64,000 nucleotides of DNA from Pseudaminobacter salicylatoxidans (GCF_003148475.1 NZ_QGGG01000012.1:97022-161021); one strand, 5' to 3'; counted from the first letter of the stretch, positions 44,732 to 53,367 are shown. The notes: a model not told the origin generated them from the letters alone. Numbers and translations are program-made.

Positions 44732-46570
44732 GTGGCAAATATCATTGCATTCGCCCGCGACAGCCTGACCAATCTGGTGTCGAGGCTCGGAACCGAACGG
44801 GATAAGGCGTCGCATAGCGTCTATGCCACGCCGATCCTGTCCGATGAGCAGATCGTCAACGCGTACCGTGGCGCTTGGCTTCCGAGGAAGATCGTGGACA
44901 TTCCGGCACTTGATAGCTGCCGGAACTGGCGCAACTGGCAGGCCGGCGACGGGCAGATCGAAAAGATCGAATCCGAGGAAAAGCGGCTGAACGTTCGCGG
45001 CAAGGTGATGCAGGCTCGCACCCAGGCCCGTTTGTTGGGCGGGGCAGCCATCTTCATCGGGACGGGTGACAACAACTTGCGCGAGCCACTGGAGGTCGAG
45101 AACATCACGGCCGGCGGCGTCAGGTATTTGACGGTGTTCAGCCGCAAGCATCTGAGTGCCGGTGAAATCGACCGGGACCCGGCATCGGAAATGTATGGTA
45201 AGCCGTCCTTCTATCGGCTGAACAGCCGGGACGGGGCGACGGTTGACGTCCATCCCAGCCGCCTTGCCATCTTTCAGGGCAATGCGATCGGTGACGACGA
45301 CCTGGCTTTTCATCAGGGTTGGGGCGATAGCGTTCTTACCTCTGTGCTGGATGCTGTCAAAAACGCAGACAGCACCGCGGCCAACATTGCGTCTCTCGTG
45401 TTTGAGGCGAAGGTCGATGTCATCCGCGTTCCAAACTTCATGGCCTCGATCGGTAACGAGGAATACAAGCGGAAAATCCTCGAGCGCTACACGCTGGCCA
45501 ACACGGCGAAGGGCATCAACGGCACACTGATGCTCGACAAGGAGGAGGAATACGAGACCAAGTCGGCATCGTTCGCCACACTGCCTGATATCCTCGACCG
45601 CTTCCTGACTATCGTGTCGGGCGCTGCCGATATTCCTGCCACGCGGCTCCTCGGGCAGTCGCCGGCAGGGCTGAACAGCACCGGCGAGGCTGATTTGCGG
45701 AACTACTATGATCGCATCTCGGCCATGCAGGAAATCGAGATGACGCCGGCCATGTACAGGCTGGACGAGGCGTTAATCCGTTCGGCTCTGGGATCGCGCG
45801 ATCCTTCGATCCACTACACGTGGGCGCCGCTCTGGCAGATGACCGACAAGGAACGGGCCGACATCTTCAAGACCAAGGCTGATGGGGCGAGGGCGATCGC
45901 TGGTGGCAACGGACAGCCTCCGTTGATGCCGGTCGAGGCGCTGTCCGACGCGCTGGTCAATGCCTTCGTCGAAGATGGCTCGCTGCCGGGCCTTGAGGCG
46001 GCAATCGAGGAATACGGCAAGTTGTCCGATCAGGAAGAGGATGAGGACGAAGTTGCGGCGGCTCTGCCTGCGCCTTCTCGGTGGCAGGCCGCGAATGACG
46101 CTGCGCCGCGCACCCTGTATGTGCGCCGCGACGTTCTGAATGCCAAGGAGATCATTGCTCACTTCAAGGCGCAGGGCCTCGAAACCACGCTGCCCGCAGA
46201 TGACCTCCACGTAACCATCACGTTCAGCCGGATACCGGTCGATTGGATGAAGATGGGGGAGGACTGGACCGGCAAGGACGGCAGGCTCGTCATCAGCGCT
46301 GGCGGGCCGCGCATGATGGAGCGGTTCGGCGAAGCTACGGTGCTGCTGTTTTCATCGTCAGCACTGTCTTGGCGCCATGAGGACATGAAACGGCAGGGCA
46401 CCTCTTGGGATCATCCGGAATACCAGCCGCATGTCACGATTAGCTACGGCTTCGACGGCGATCTGTCGAAGGTGCGGCCATGGACCGGTGAAATCGTCCT
46501 GGGGCCAGAGGTATTCGAGGAAGTGAAGGAAAACTGGAAAGAAGGGATTACCGAAGATGCCGAGCGTTGA
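44732..46570 (+). CDS. portal protein (DUF1073) fused to Acb1-like 2H phosphodiesterase
   Basis: 612 aa. Residues about 1-440 are a DUF1073-type portal protein (YRGAWLPRKIVDIPALDSCR near 45-65; LLGQSPAGLNSTGEAD near 309-324). An acidic linker (QEEDEDEVAAA) leads to a C-terminal domain (about 465-600) with two H-x-T motifs, LHVTITFS (His493) and PHVTISYG (His567), the 2H phosphodiesterase signature of Acb1, which degrades the cyclic nucleotides of CBASS. Whether the domain is active on the virion portal or released is unknown. GTG 44732. Confidence 0.88.
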   Translation: MANIIAFARDSLTNLVSRLGTERDKASHSVYATPILSDEQIVNAYRGAWLPRKIVDIPALDSCRNWRNWQAGDGQIEKIESEEKRLNVRGKVMQARTQARLLGGAAIFIGTGDNNLREPLEVENITAGGVRYLTVFSRKHLSAGEIDRDPASEMYGKPSFYRLNSRDGATVDVHPSRLAIFQGNAIGDDDLAFHQGWGDSVLTSVLDAVKNADSTAANIASLVFEAKVDVIRVPNFMASIGNEEYKRKILERYTLANTAKGINGTLMLDKEEEYETKSASFATLPDILDRFLTIVSGAADIPATRLLGQSPAGLNSTGEADLRNYYDRISAMQEIEMTPAMYRLDEALIRSALGSRDPSIHYTWAPLWQMTDKERADIFKTKADGARAIAGGNGQPPLMPVEALSDALVNAFVEDGSLPGLEAAIEEYGKLSDQEEDEDEVAAALPAPSRWQAANDAAPRTLYVRRDVLNAKEIIAHFKAQGLETTLPADDLHVTITFSRIPVDWMKMGEDWTGKDGRLVISAGGPRMMERFGEATVLLFSSSALSWRHEDMKRQGTSWDHPEYQPHVTISYGFDGDLSKVRPWTGEIVLGPEVFEEVKENWKEGITEDAER

Positions 46571-46784
46571 CAGCACATCCGACGATCGCACCGCGAACAA
46601 TACGATGCGTCATGCTTATCGCGTCCTATCCGACGAGGAAAAGGCAGTGATGCAGGAAGTCAAGGACATGGGTCTGGCCTTTCATGACCGGGTTTCGGCG
46701 CTTGGCAATAGCCGGGAGACGTCCATTGCCAAGACGAAGATCGAGGAAGCCGTCATGTGGGCGGTGAAGCACGTTACAGCGTAG
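46557..46784 (+). CDS. Acb2/Tad1-like small protein (candidate cyclic-nucleotide sponge)
   Basis: 75 aa. It begins with a polar tail, then YRVLSDEEKAVMQEVKDMGL, a short polar loop, then SRETSIAKTKIEEAVMWAVK. This two-helix hairpin pattern is that of the Acb2/Tad1 family, whose Acb2 members bind and sequester cyclic di- and trinucleotides. It overlaps the Acb1-bearing portal gene by 14 bp and has GAAGGG upstream, so both are expressed together late in infection. Sponge activity is inferred. Confidence 0.75.
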   Translation: MPSVDSTSDDRTANNTMRHAYRVLSDEEKAVMQEVKDMGLAFHDRVSALGNSRETSIAKTKIEEAVMWAVKHVTA

Positions 46785-46791
46785 TCTTATT

Positions 46792-46893
46792 TCAAAACGG
46801 TGTATGGCCAAGAGTGGTGGGAGTAGAGGACGTGGACGGCTCTTTGTAGCTCTCAACCTCAATGTAGCGATATGGCTCGTTTGTCTTTGCCAT
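46792..46893 (-). CDS. 33-aa opposite-strand ORF
   Basis: MAKTNEPYRYIEVESYKEPS then a Ser/Thr/Pro tail. A GGGAGGA site lies eight bases before its ATG, better than chance, but the peptide is short. It occupies the gap between the Acb2-like gene and the protease/scaffold gene. Confidence 0.35.
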   Translation of the reverse strand: MAKTNEPYRYIEVESYKEPSTSSTPTTLGHTPF

Positions 46894-46925
46894 CGTCCAG
46901 TCCTCCCTGTTTGGAGCGATCTTAT

Positions 46926-48119
46926 ATGCAATTCATCGATACTGTAACCGTCGCGGGAACGCGCCGGCGCGATGACGGCTACCTTGTTGCCGACGCCCGC
47001 GTGGCTCGCATCGGTATCCAGACTTATGCCGGTTGGGAGGTTGGCAAACCCAATCTCCCGCTGGTCAGGGTTTATCGGCCTGAGGGCGAGGTTTTCAGCC
47101 GCGACACACTGGCCTCGTTCGCCCATCGTCCGGTCACCAATGACCATCCCGACGAGGTTGTGACGGCTGATAACTGGAAGGAACTCGCCGTCGGTCAAAC
47201 CGCCGATGAGATTGCCCGTGACGGCACGTTCATCCGCGTACCGCTGATGGTGGCCGACGCCGCCGCGATCAAGGACATCGAAGGTGGAAAGCGTGAGCTT
47301 TCGGCCGGTTACACCTGCGATCTGGCCTTTGAACCCGGCACAACGCCGGAGGGCGAGGCATACGACGCCGTTCAGAAGAATATCCGGGCCAACCACGTCG
47401 CCATCGTGCAGCGGGGCAGGGCCGGGTCAGAAGTTCGCATCGGTGATGCGAGCAAATGGGGCCCGGCCCCGATCACCCCAACCATGGACAAGGAGACAGT
47501 CACCATGAGTGACGCACTTCGTACTGTGGTCGTGGACGGACTGTCGGTCCAGACGACCGACCAGGGCGCCCAGGCCATCCAGAAGCTGTTGAAGGACCTG
47601 GAGTCCTCGGCAGCCAAACTCGCTGATGCCGATAAGGCTCACCAGACCAAGCTTGCTGACGTCGAGAAGGCCCACGCCGACGCCGTCAAGGCCAAGGATG
47701 CCGAACTCGCCAGCAAAGACGAGGAAATCGGCACGCTGAAAGCCGACAAGAAGAAGCTGGAAGACGCGGCACCGAAGCCGGCCGACATCGACAAGATGGT
47801 GGCGGCCCGTGCCGAACTCGTGACCACCGTCAAGGCAATCGATGCCAAGATCGAAACCGATGGCAAGACCGATGCCGATCTTCGCCGCGCCGCGGTGAAG
47901 GCCAAGCTCGGCGACGAGATGGTCAAGGACGCGTCGGACGCGGAAGTCGCCGGCATGTTCAAGGCCGTGGCCAAGGACGTGAAGCCCGTCGATCCGCTTC
48001 GTACCGTCGTTGCCGGTGGTCTCCAGCAGACCAGCGATGCCGATAAGGGCGCGGCCGAAGCCTATGTCGCAATGGTGAAGGACATGATGTCCGCCCACCA
48101 GCCGGCCAAGGCCAATTGA
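46926..48119 (+). CDS. DUF2213 prohead protease/scaffold-type protein
   Basis: 397 aa. The N-terminal DUF2213 part (about 1-170) contains RPVTNDHPDE, VGQTADEI and RELSAGYTCDL with a candidate catalytic serine and histidine. From about 190 to 330 there is a long Lys/Ala/Asp-rich coiled coil (KLADADKAHQTKLADVEKAH), as in scaffold proteins. One polypeptide probably supplies both protease and scaffold. ATG 46926. Confidence 0.88.
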   Translation: MQFIDTVTVAGTRRRDDGYLVADARVARIGIQTYAGWEVGKPNLPLVRVYRPEGEVFSRDTLASFAHRPVTNDHPDEVVTADNWKELAVGQTADEIARDGTFIRVPLMVADAAAIKDIEGGKRELSAGYTCDLAFEPGTTPEGEAYDAVQKNIRANHVAIVQRGRAGSEVRIGDASKWGPAPITPTMDKETVTMSDALRTVVVDGLSVQTTDQGAQAIQKLLKDLESSAAKLADADKAHQTKLADVEKAHADAVKAKDAELASKDEEIGTLKADKKKLEDAAPKPADIDKMVAARAELVTTVKAIDAKIETDGKTDADLRRAAVKAKLGDEMVKDASDAEVAGMFKAVAKDVKPVDPLRTVVAGGLQQTSDADKGAAEAYVAMVKDMMSAHQPAKAN

Positions 48120-48131
48120 GGAGGTTCTGAC

Positions 48132-48620
48132 ATGGCAACCTACCAGACCACCTATACCGAGCGCCCGGCCAAGGGCCTTCATGGCCAGATCGCTAGCGAG
48201 GAGAAGTCGAACCGGATCAGCCGTACCGTGGAAAGCGCGGGCGGCATCAAGTTCGGCACTCCGGTTCAGCGCGGCACCAGTGACCACGGTGTCGTGGCGT
48301 TCGCGTCCGGCACTTTCCTCGGCATCGCGATTCTGAACCCCGCGGTCCCGGGCGATGCGGACAACCCCGACGCCTATCCGCAGCACTTCACTGGCGCATT
48401 CATGACCCAGGGCCCGATGTACGTCACGGCCGGCGGCAATGTCAGTGACGGCGGCGAGGTGTTCTACAACACTTCGACCGGGCGATACGTCGGAGCTGCC
48501 GGAGCCAATATCGTCGGCCCGATCCCCGATGCCGTGTTCGACACGTCCGGTGGTGACGGCGACATCGTCGAGATCAGCCTGCGGCTGCGGGCCACGATCC
48601 ACCCCGAAGTGACCCCATAA
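48132..48620 (+). CDS. capsid decoration/structural protein
   Basis: 162 aa, beta-rich: GLHGQIASEEKSNRISRTVE, PVQRGTSDHGVVAFASGTFLGIAI, QGPMYVTAGG. Similar proteins (DUF2190-like) lie between scaffold and capsid in siphoviruses and coat or stabilise the head. Confidence 0.8.
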   Translation: MATYQTTYTERPAKGLHGQIASEEKSNRISRTVESAGGIKFGTPVQRGTSDHGVVAFASGTFLGIAILNPAVPGDADNPDAYPQHFTGAFMTQGPMYVTAGGNVSDGGEVFYNTSTGRYVGAAGANIVGPIPDAVFDTSGGDGDIVEISLRLRATIHPEVTP

Positions 48621-48647
48621 TCTCGGTTCACGAAAGGACCACAGACC

Positions 48648-49619
48648 ATGAACCAGATCATCAGGCAGCCTTTCGCCGATGCGCAGGCTGCATTCCCCTT
48701 CGTAATCACGCAGGGGCGCAACGTCGAGACGCGCATCTATCAGAAGCGCTATCCGACCTTCAATTATGGGGCTCACGTCCCTGTCGTCACCGAGGGGAAC
48801 GAATGGGCCGTCGGCACCATGTTCTTCACGGTCGACATCGCCGGGGAGGCTAAGTTCATTTCCGGCGCCGGTAACGACCTGCCGTTCAGTTCGGCCACCC
48901 GCGACCAGGCGGCGCATGACTTCGCCATGATCGGTGCCGGCTGGGAGTGGAACCTGGAGGAGGTCAACCAGTCCGCCCTCTACGGTATTCCGCTCAGCGA
49001 CACCAAGGCCATGGCGTCGTCGCAGTCGGTAGAGCGCCTTCTGAACGACATCGCGATGAAGGGCTCGACCGAGAAGAACTGGACCGGCTTCGTCAACAGT
49101 TCTGCGGTCTCCCGCACCGACGTTGCCGCCAATGGCACGGGCTCTTCGACGCTCTGGTCTGCCAAGACCAATGATCAGATCCTCGAGGACATCAACGATC
49201 TGATCGGCAGCGTGCGTGACAACACGCTCGAGGTCGAATGGATCGACAGCCTGCGCCTGCCGCCGGAAGCGTTCCGCCTCCTCAACAACCGTCGTCTCGG
49301 TGCCGGTGACGGTGTGCTGAACCTTCTGGACTATCTGCGCAAGAACAACGTCTATACGGCGGAGACCGGCCAGCAGCTCGATATCCAGCCGCTGCGCGAA
49401 CTTGCAACCGCCAGCCAGGACGGAGGTGGTCGCATGGTGGTGTATCGGCGTGACCCGGAAGTTCTGCGCTTCCACCTGCCCATGCCACGTCGTGTCCTTC
49501 AGCCGCGCCAGAAGTCCATCATGGCCTTCGAGCAGGGCGTCATCGCTCGTACCGGTGGCACGGAATGGCGCCTTCCAGCCGCTGCAGCGTACGGCGACGA
49601 AATCACCGCGCCGGCATGA
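48648..49619 (+). CDS. major capsid protein (DUF2184-type)
   Basis: 323 aa. Segments such as YPTFNYGAHVPVVTEGNEWAVG, FISGAGNDLPFSS, a long helix FAMIGAGWEWNLEEVNQSAL and the C-terminal RRVLQPRQKSIMAFEQGVIARTGG place it with DUF2184 capsid proteins of the HK97 fold. GAAAGGACC lies upstream. It is the most abundant virion protein and forms the shell. Confidence 0.9.
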   Translation: MNQIIRQPFADAQAAFPFVITQGRNVETRIYQKRYPTFNYGAHVPVVTEGNEWAVGTMFFTVDIAGEAKFISGAGNDLPFSSATRDQAAHDFAMIGAGWEWNLEEVNQSALYGIPLSDTKAMASSQSVERLLNDIAMKGSTEKNWTGFVNSSAVSRTDVAANGTGSSTLWSAKTNDQILEDINDLIGSVRDNTLEVEWIDSLRLPPEAFRLLNNRRLGAGDGVLNLLDYLRKNNVYTAETGQQLDIQPLRELATASQDGGGRMVVYRRDPEVLRFHLPMPRRVLQPRQKSIMAFEQGVIARTGGTEWRLPAAAAYGDEITAPA

Positions 49620-49630
49620 CGGAGGGAACC

Positions 49631-49972
49631 ATGAAGGTCACCAATATCAGCAAGGCGCTGCAGGGCGTGAATGGCAAGTCGGGGCGGGTGTTCATCCGTC
49701 CCGGCGACACCAAGGAAGTCGAGTTCGACGATGTCGGTCTGAATCAGGCGAAGCGCCTGACAAAGTTGCTGTCGATCGAGAAGGGCGATGCGGGGGCGGC
49801 ACCGGAAGGTGGCGGCGTCAAGACCGCGGCCGAGGTGCTCGCCATGGCTGACAACAGCGATATCCCGTTCATGTCTTTCAAGTCGGCAGCATCCAAGCTG
49901 TTGGGCGAGAGGACGCCGGCCAAGAAAGACGAGATCGTCACCGCCCTGATGGAACTGGCGACGAACCCGTAA
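49631..49972 (+). CDS. hypothetical head-module protein
   Basis: 113 aa. N-terminal beta part (NISKALQGVNGKSGRVFIRPGDTKEVEFDD), then a helical C-terminal SAP-like segment (DIPFMSFKSAASKLLGERTPAKKDEIVTAL). GGAGGG precedes ATG 49631; an earlier ATG at 49616 overlaps the capsid stop. Structural or assembly role by position. Confidence 0.72.
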   Translation: MKVTNISKALQGVNGKSGRVFIRPGDTKEVEFDDVGLNQAKRLTKLLSIEKGDAGAAPEGGGVKTAAEVLAMADNSDIPFMSFKSAASKLLGERTPAKKDEIVTALMELATNP

Positions 49973-49980
49973 TCAAAAGA

Positions 49981-50002
49981 CCCGGCAGTTCCCGCTGCCG
50001 GG
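49981..50002 (-). terminator. stem-loop between convergent head gene and membrane ORF
   Basis: CCCGGCAG/CTGCCGGG, 6-nt loop. Read on the minus strand it is followed by TCTTTTG, so it best serves the leftward membrane gene. Confidence 0.65.
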
Positions 50003-50003
50003 C

Positions 50004-50321
50004 CTACTTCCCGCAGAACCAGTCGAAGAATTGATGTGTGGGCTCAACTGCTTGAACACCATCAGTCATTTCAGGCGGCAGTGCAGAATTTGGTGTGGTC
50101 AACCCCAGTCGGGACGCACTTGTCTGACAAATACCGTTCCACCCTCTTTTGCTCAGGGAGATGACCTCATTAGGATTCAGGTAATTGTAGACGGCGACCA
50201 CAGCAAACAAGGCAGCTACCACAACGGGATGAGCCCACCGTAATTTCCCTGCGGTCACTGCGCCTAGCACAATGGCGACAAATAGAGTGATGAGAGCGAA
50301 GGTAATGCCAATAGGAGCCAT
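50004..50321 (-). CDS. opposite-strand membrane protein in the head module
   Basis: 105 aa. Two hydrophobic segments (GITFALITLFVAIVLGAVTAG and VVVAALFAVVAVYNYLN) then a polar C-terminus. Transcribed against the late operon with its own terminator; likely expressed in the lysogen. Superinfection-exclusion proteins often look like this; that is inference. Confidence 0.6.
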   Translation of the reverse strand: MAPIGITFALITLFVAIVLGAVTAGKLRWAHPVVVAALFAVVAVYNYLNPNEVISLSKRGWNGICQTSASRLGLTTPNSALPPEMTDGVQAVEPTHQFFDWFCGK

Positions 50322-50374
50322 CCTCGATCATCCCCCTCAAGAGCCTGACAAAGCGTTAGCAAAGGCGAGCAATA

Positions 50375-50833
50375 ATGGCTGGTTATGGAACGGATGACGG
50401 CTTTCAGGCCTATGCCGATACGAATGGCTATGACGTCCCATCTGGCAACGTGACAGCGGCGCGCAATCGCGGCTCGATCTATATCGACGGTACCTATGGC
50501 GATCGGTTCATGGGCTTGCCCACTGGTGGGCTGGACCAAGAACGTACGTGGCCGCGTATTGGTGTTCCGGGCATCGCCGACAACGTAGTTCCGCAACGGG
50601 TCATCAACGCCTCTTACGAAGCGGCTCTGCTCGAGCTGCGAGAGCCCGGCAGTCTTTCAGTGGTCACGTCCGGTTCGGCTCGTGTCGTGCGTGAGAAGGT
50701 TGGCGATCTGGAGGTGCAGTATGCTAATCCGGGTGGCGATGCTCTGGCGGACGCCACACCGATCGTTACTGTGATCGAAGGCCTGCTTGCTCCCCTGCTG
50801 GTCAAACCCATTCCCGGCGCGCTGGTGGTCTGA
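50375..50833 (+). CDS. head-tail connector (DnaT-like type)
   Basis: 152 aa. The pattern DGFQAYADTNGYDVPSG, ARNRGSIYIDGTYGDRF and PQRVINASYEAALLEL is the phage DnaT_2-like family that occupies the connector position after the capsid. Despite the name it is a virion adaptor, not a replication protein, by position. Confidence 0.8.
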   Translation: MAGYGTDDGFQAYADTNGYDVPSGNVTAARNRGSIYIDGTYGDRFMGLPTGGLDQERTWPRIGVPGIADNVVPQRVINASYEAALLELREPGSLSVVTSGSARVVREKVGDLEVQYANPGGDALADATPIVTVIEGLLAPLLVKPIPGALVV

Positions 50834-51252
50834 TGGCCAGCAAGTTCAACTACGCGAAATCGCAGGCCACGGCCGAGCGCCTGCTGAAAAAATTCGGCCG
50901 CTCACTCCTGATCAGTCGCGAGTTCAGCGAGGCCGACCCGGCCAAGCCGTGGGAGCCTGGTGTGGCATACACGGCCACCTATTTGGCGTTTGCCGCTGTC
51001 CTGCCAGCCTCGAAAGGCACGATCGAAGCCTTCGACAACAGGTTGGAAGGCGGGACGCTGATCGATGAGCGGCTGCGCTACGTGCTGATGTCGCCGGTGA
51101 TGACGCGGACGTCAACACTTGGTCCGGACATCATCGAGCCGCAGTCACTCGACGTACTGACCTTCGATGGTCGCGAATGGACCGTCTTGGGATGTACGCC
51201 GCTCAATCCGGCTGGGCCGGCAGTGCTGTATCCGATGGGAGTGAAACGATGA
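50833..51252 (+). CDS. head closure/neck protein
   Basis: 139 aa. Starts one base before the preceding stop. KFNYAKSQATAERLLKKFGR, TYLAFAAVLPASKG and a DVLTFDGREWTVLGC end fit a small beta-barrel neck protein that links connector and tail. Confidence 0.75.
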   Translation: MASKFNYAKSQATAERLLKKFGRSLLISREFSEADPAKPWEPGVAYTATYLAFAAVLPASKGTIEAFDNRLEGGTLIDERLRYVLMSPVMTRTSTLGPDIIEPQSLDVLTFDGREWTVLGCTPLNPAGPAVLYPMGVKR

Positions 51253-51482
51253 ACGATTTCCTTCTCACGCGGGTGATAATACCAGGCATCATGGCCATTG
51301 CCGCGGTTGTCATTGTCGCTTTGGTCGCGGTCGCAATCTATTACGCCAATTCCGAAAAGCTGACCCTAACCAAAGCTGAGTGGGTGTGCACCAGATCTGA
51401 AACGGTGCTCATGCCAATGCCGGCAGGGAAGGTGATGGTAACCATTCCTCAGCAGCAGTGTGTCCAGTATTCAAGGCAGTGA
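51249..51482 (+). CDS. small membrane protein in the head-tail module
   Basis: 77 aa with one long hydrophobic helix (VIIPGIMAIAAVVIVALVAVAIYY) and a polar tail with two cysteines (WVCTRSET ... QQCVQYS). ATGA overlap with the neck gene. Unusual among structural genes; role unknown. Confidence 0.68.
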   Translation: MNDFLLTRVIIPGIMAIAAVVIVALVAVAIYYANSEKLTLTKAEWVCTRSETVLMPMPAGKVMVTIPQQQCVQYSRQ

Positions 51483-51485
51483 GCC

Positions 51486-52523
51486 ATGCTCAAACGTCTT
51501 TCATCCCGTGAGAAATTCGAGCAACTGATTGCCAACTTCGAGCCGCTGATCCGCAAGGCGTTCGAGGATGCCGTCGAGGACATTCGCTCGAACATCCAGC
51601 TTCGCCGGATCGTTGAGCGACTGGAGCGCAACGACATCATCGGCGCCATTGAGGCGCTGCATATCGATCGCGCCGCGTTCAACCCGGTCGAGAATGCTAT
51701 TCGCCTGGCCTATAACGCCGGCGGAACGGCGGCGGTGGCGGGTATGCCTGCGCTGCGCGATCCGGAAGGCCACAGGCTGGTTGTCTGGTTCGATGTGCGC
51801 AACATCCGCGCCGAGCGCTGGCTTGCCGAACACAGTTCGAACCTGATCACCGCCATCACCGCGGATATGCGCGAGGCGGCGCGTGTCGCAATGACCGTTG
51901 GTATGGAAGAAGGGCGCAACCCGCGCTCGACAGCGCTCGATGTCGTCGGGCGGATCAACCGGGCCACTGGAAAGCGCGAGGGTGGTATTCTGGGACTTAC
52001 CAGCACCCAGGCGGAATATATCGCCTCTGCGCGCCAAGAGCTGCTTTCCGGTGATCCGGCGGCGCTACGGCACTACCTGACGCGCAACCGGCGCGACAGG
52101 CGTTTCGATCGCACAGTGTTGGCGGCGATCAAAGATGAGAAGGCGATGCCGGTCGATATGGTCGATCGCATGCTGGGCCGCTATTCGGATTCGCTTCTTC
52201 TGCTGCGCGGCGAGACTGTCGCCCGCACCGAAACCCTGTCGAGCTTGAACGCTTCCACGCGAGAGGCATTCGAGCAGGCGATTGCAGTGGGTAATGTCAG
52301 CCGCCAGGACGTGCGTAAGGTCTGGAAGGCTACGAAGGACAACCGGACGCGAGACACGCACCGTGTGCTCGATGGTGAGAGCGTCGGTATGGATGAGGCT
52401 TTCACTTCGCCCTCCGGCGCTCGGTTGCAGTTTCCGGGCGATCCATCGGCTCCGGCCAGCGAGATCATCGCATGCCGGTGCTTCCTGACCTATCGCATCG
52501 ACTATCTGGCAAACATCGAGTGA
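51486..52523 (+). CDS. minor head protein (SPP1 gp7/Mu F type)
   Basis: 345 aa. Charged helical N-terminus, then SLNASTREAFEQAI and the family C-terminal block: TKDNRTRDTHRVLDGESVGM ... EIIACRCFLTYRI, where the cysteines and histidine may bind metal. It is a minor capsid or ejection protein near the portal. Confidence 0.88.
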   Translation: MLKRLSSREKFEQLIANFEPLIRKAFEDAVEDIRSNIQLRRIVERLERNDIIGAIEALHIDRAAFNPVENAIRLAYNAGGTAAVAGMPALRDPEGHRLVVWFDVRNIRAERWLAEHSSNLITAITADMREAARVAMTVGMEEGRNPRSTALDVVGRINRATGKREGGILGLTSTQAEYIASARQELLSGDPAALRHYLTRNRRDRRFDRTVLAAIKDEKAMPVDMVDRMLGRYSDSLLLLRGETVARTETLSSLNASTREAFEQAIAVGNVSRQDVRKVWKATKDNRTRDTHRVLDGESVGMDEAFTSPSGARLQFPGDPSAPASEIIACRCFLTYRIDYLANIE

Positions 52524-52527
52524 TCCT

Positions 52528-52950
52528 TTGGCGCAGCAATCGTTCTCGGCAGCAGTTGATGAATGGGTGCTGAAGTCGCAGCGGCGTATGCTGGCGATGT
52601 TCCAGACCGCGACGCAATACGTCATCGAAGACATGATCGACCGGACGCGCGTTGATACCGGCTTCCTCCGGGCCAGCATCGTCGTGTCCACCTCGGCACC
52701 AGCGGCGATCCGAGAGGATGCACGGCCAGTAGAAGGTCAGAAATATCCGGCCAACGAAGCCTACGCACTGGTGATTGCCGGTGCCGAACTCGGCGGCACG
52801 ATCTGGGCGACCTACACCGCGAGCTACGCGGCCTATCGCGAATATGGGACCCATGGGCAGGCCGGCGACGGCATGGTTCGTCTAGCGGCCCAGAACTGGC
52901 CGAAACACGTCGCGCGGGCCACGGCGGAAGCAAAGGCGAGGGTAGGTTAG
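52528..52950 (+). CDS. HK97 gp10-like tail completion protein
   Basis: 140 aa. VDTGFLRASIVVS and YAAYREYGTHGQAGDG are the HK97 gp10 signature (GxLxxSI ... YAxxxEFGT). TTG 52528. It helps join head and tail. Confidence 0.85.
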   Translation: MAQQSFSAAVDEWVLKSQRRMLAMFQTATQYVIEDMIDRTRVDTGFLRASIVVSTSAPAAIREDARPVEGQKYPANEAYALVIAGAELGGTIWATYTASYAAYREYGTHGQAGDGMVRLAAQNWPKHVARATAEAKARVG

Positions 52951-53367
52951 GTGGCAACCGTCGAAAGCATCATTCCCGGCCTTCTCATGGCGCGGCTGGC
53001 GGAGCTTGTTCTGTCGCCACCGTTGCCGGTCGCTTGGCCCGATGTACCGTTTACGCCGCCAGCCGGAAGCTACGTCGAGGCGACGTTTCTGCCGAACACG
53101 AACGTCAATCTGTTCGTCGGCAATGATGCAACGACGCAGCACCAGGGCATTCTTCAGGTGACTGTCGTTTCGAAGGCGGGCGGCGGCATTGTCGCGCCGA
53201 TGGAGATTGTCGGCCGGGTTGCGGCTCATTTCCCCAAAGGCCTCAGGATCAGCGGGCAGGGCGTTACAGTGCGGGTCAGCGCCAAGCCTTCGGTGGCGCG
53301 GCCGTTGCAGGATACTGATCGCATCCGGGTCCCGGTGACGATCCTCTACGATTGCTTCGCCAGATAG
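52951..53367 (+). CDS. tail terminator protein (DUF4128-like)
   Basis: 138 aa. LPVAWPDVPFTPPAGSYVEATFLP, HQGILQVTVVSKAGGG and VTILYDCFAR fit the DUF4128 tail terminator family, which caps the tail tube. GTG start directly after the preceding stop. A strong hairpin terminator follows at 53410. Confidence 0.85.
   Translation: MATVESIIPGLLMARLAELVLSPPLPVAWPDVPFTPPAGSYVEATFLPNTNVNLFVGNDATTQHQGILQVTVVSKAGGGIVAPMEIVGRVAAHFPKGLRISGQGVTVRVSAKPSVARPLQDTDRIRVPVTILYDCFAR

Noticed and set aside
47427..49475. 682-codon minus-strand frame
   Set aside because: Antisense shadow across the scaffold, decoration and capsid genes, which are in the expected phage order with ribosome sites.
50375..50833. DnaT-like protein as a replication gene
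   Set aside because: It lies in the head-tail connector position of a late operon; the family name reflects distant similarity only.
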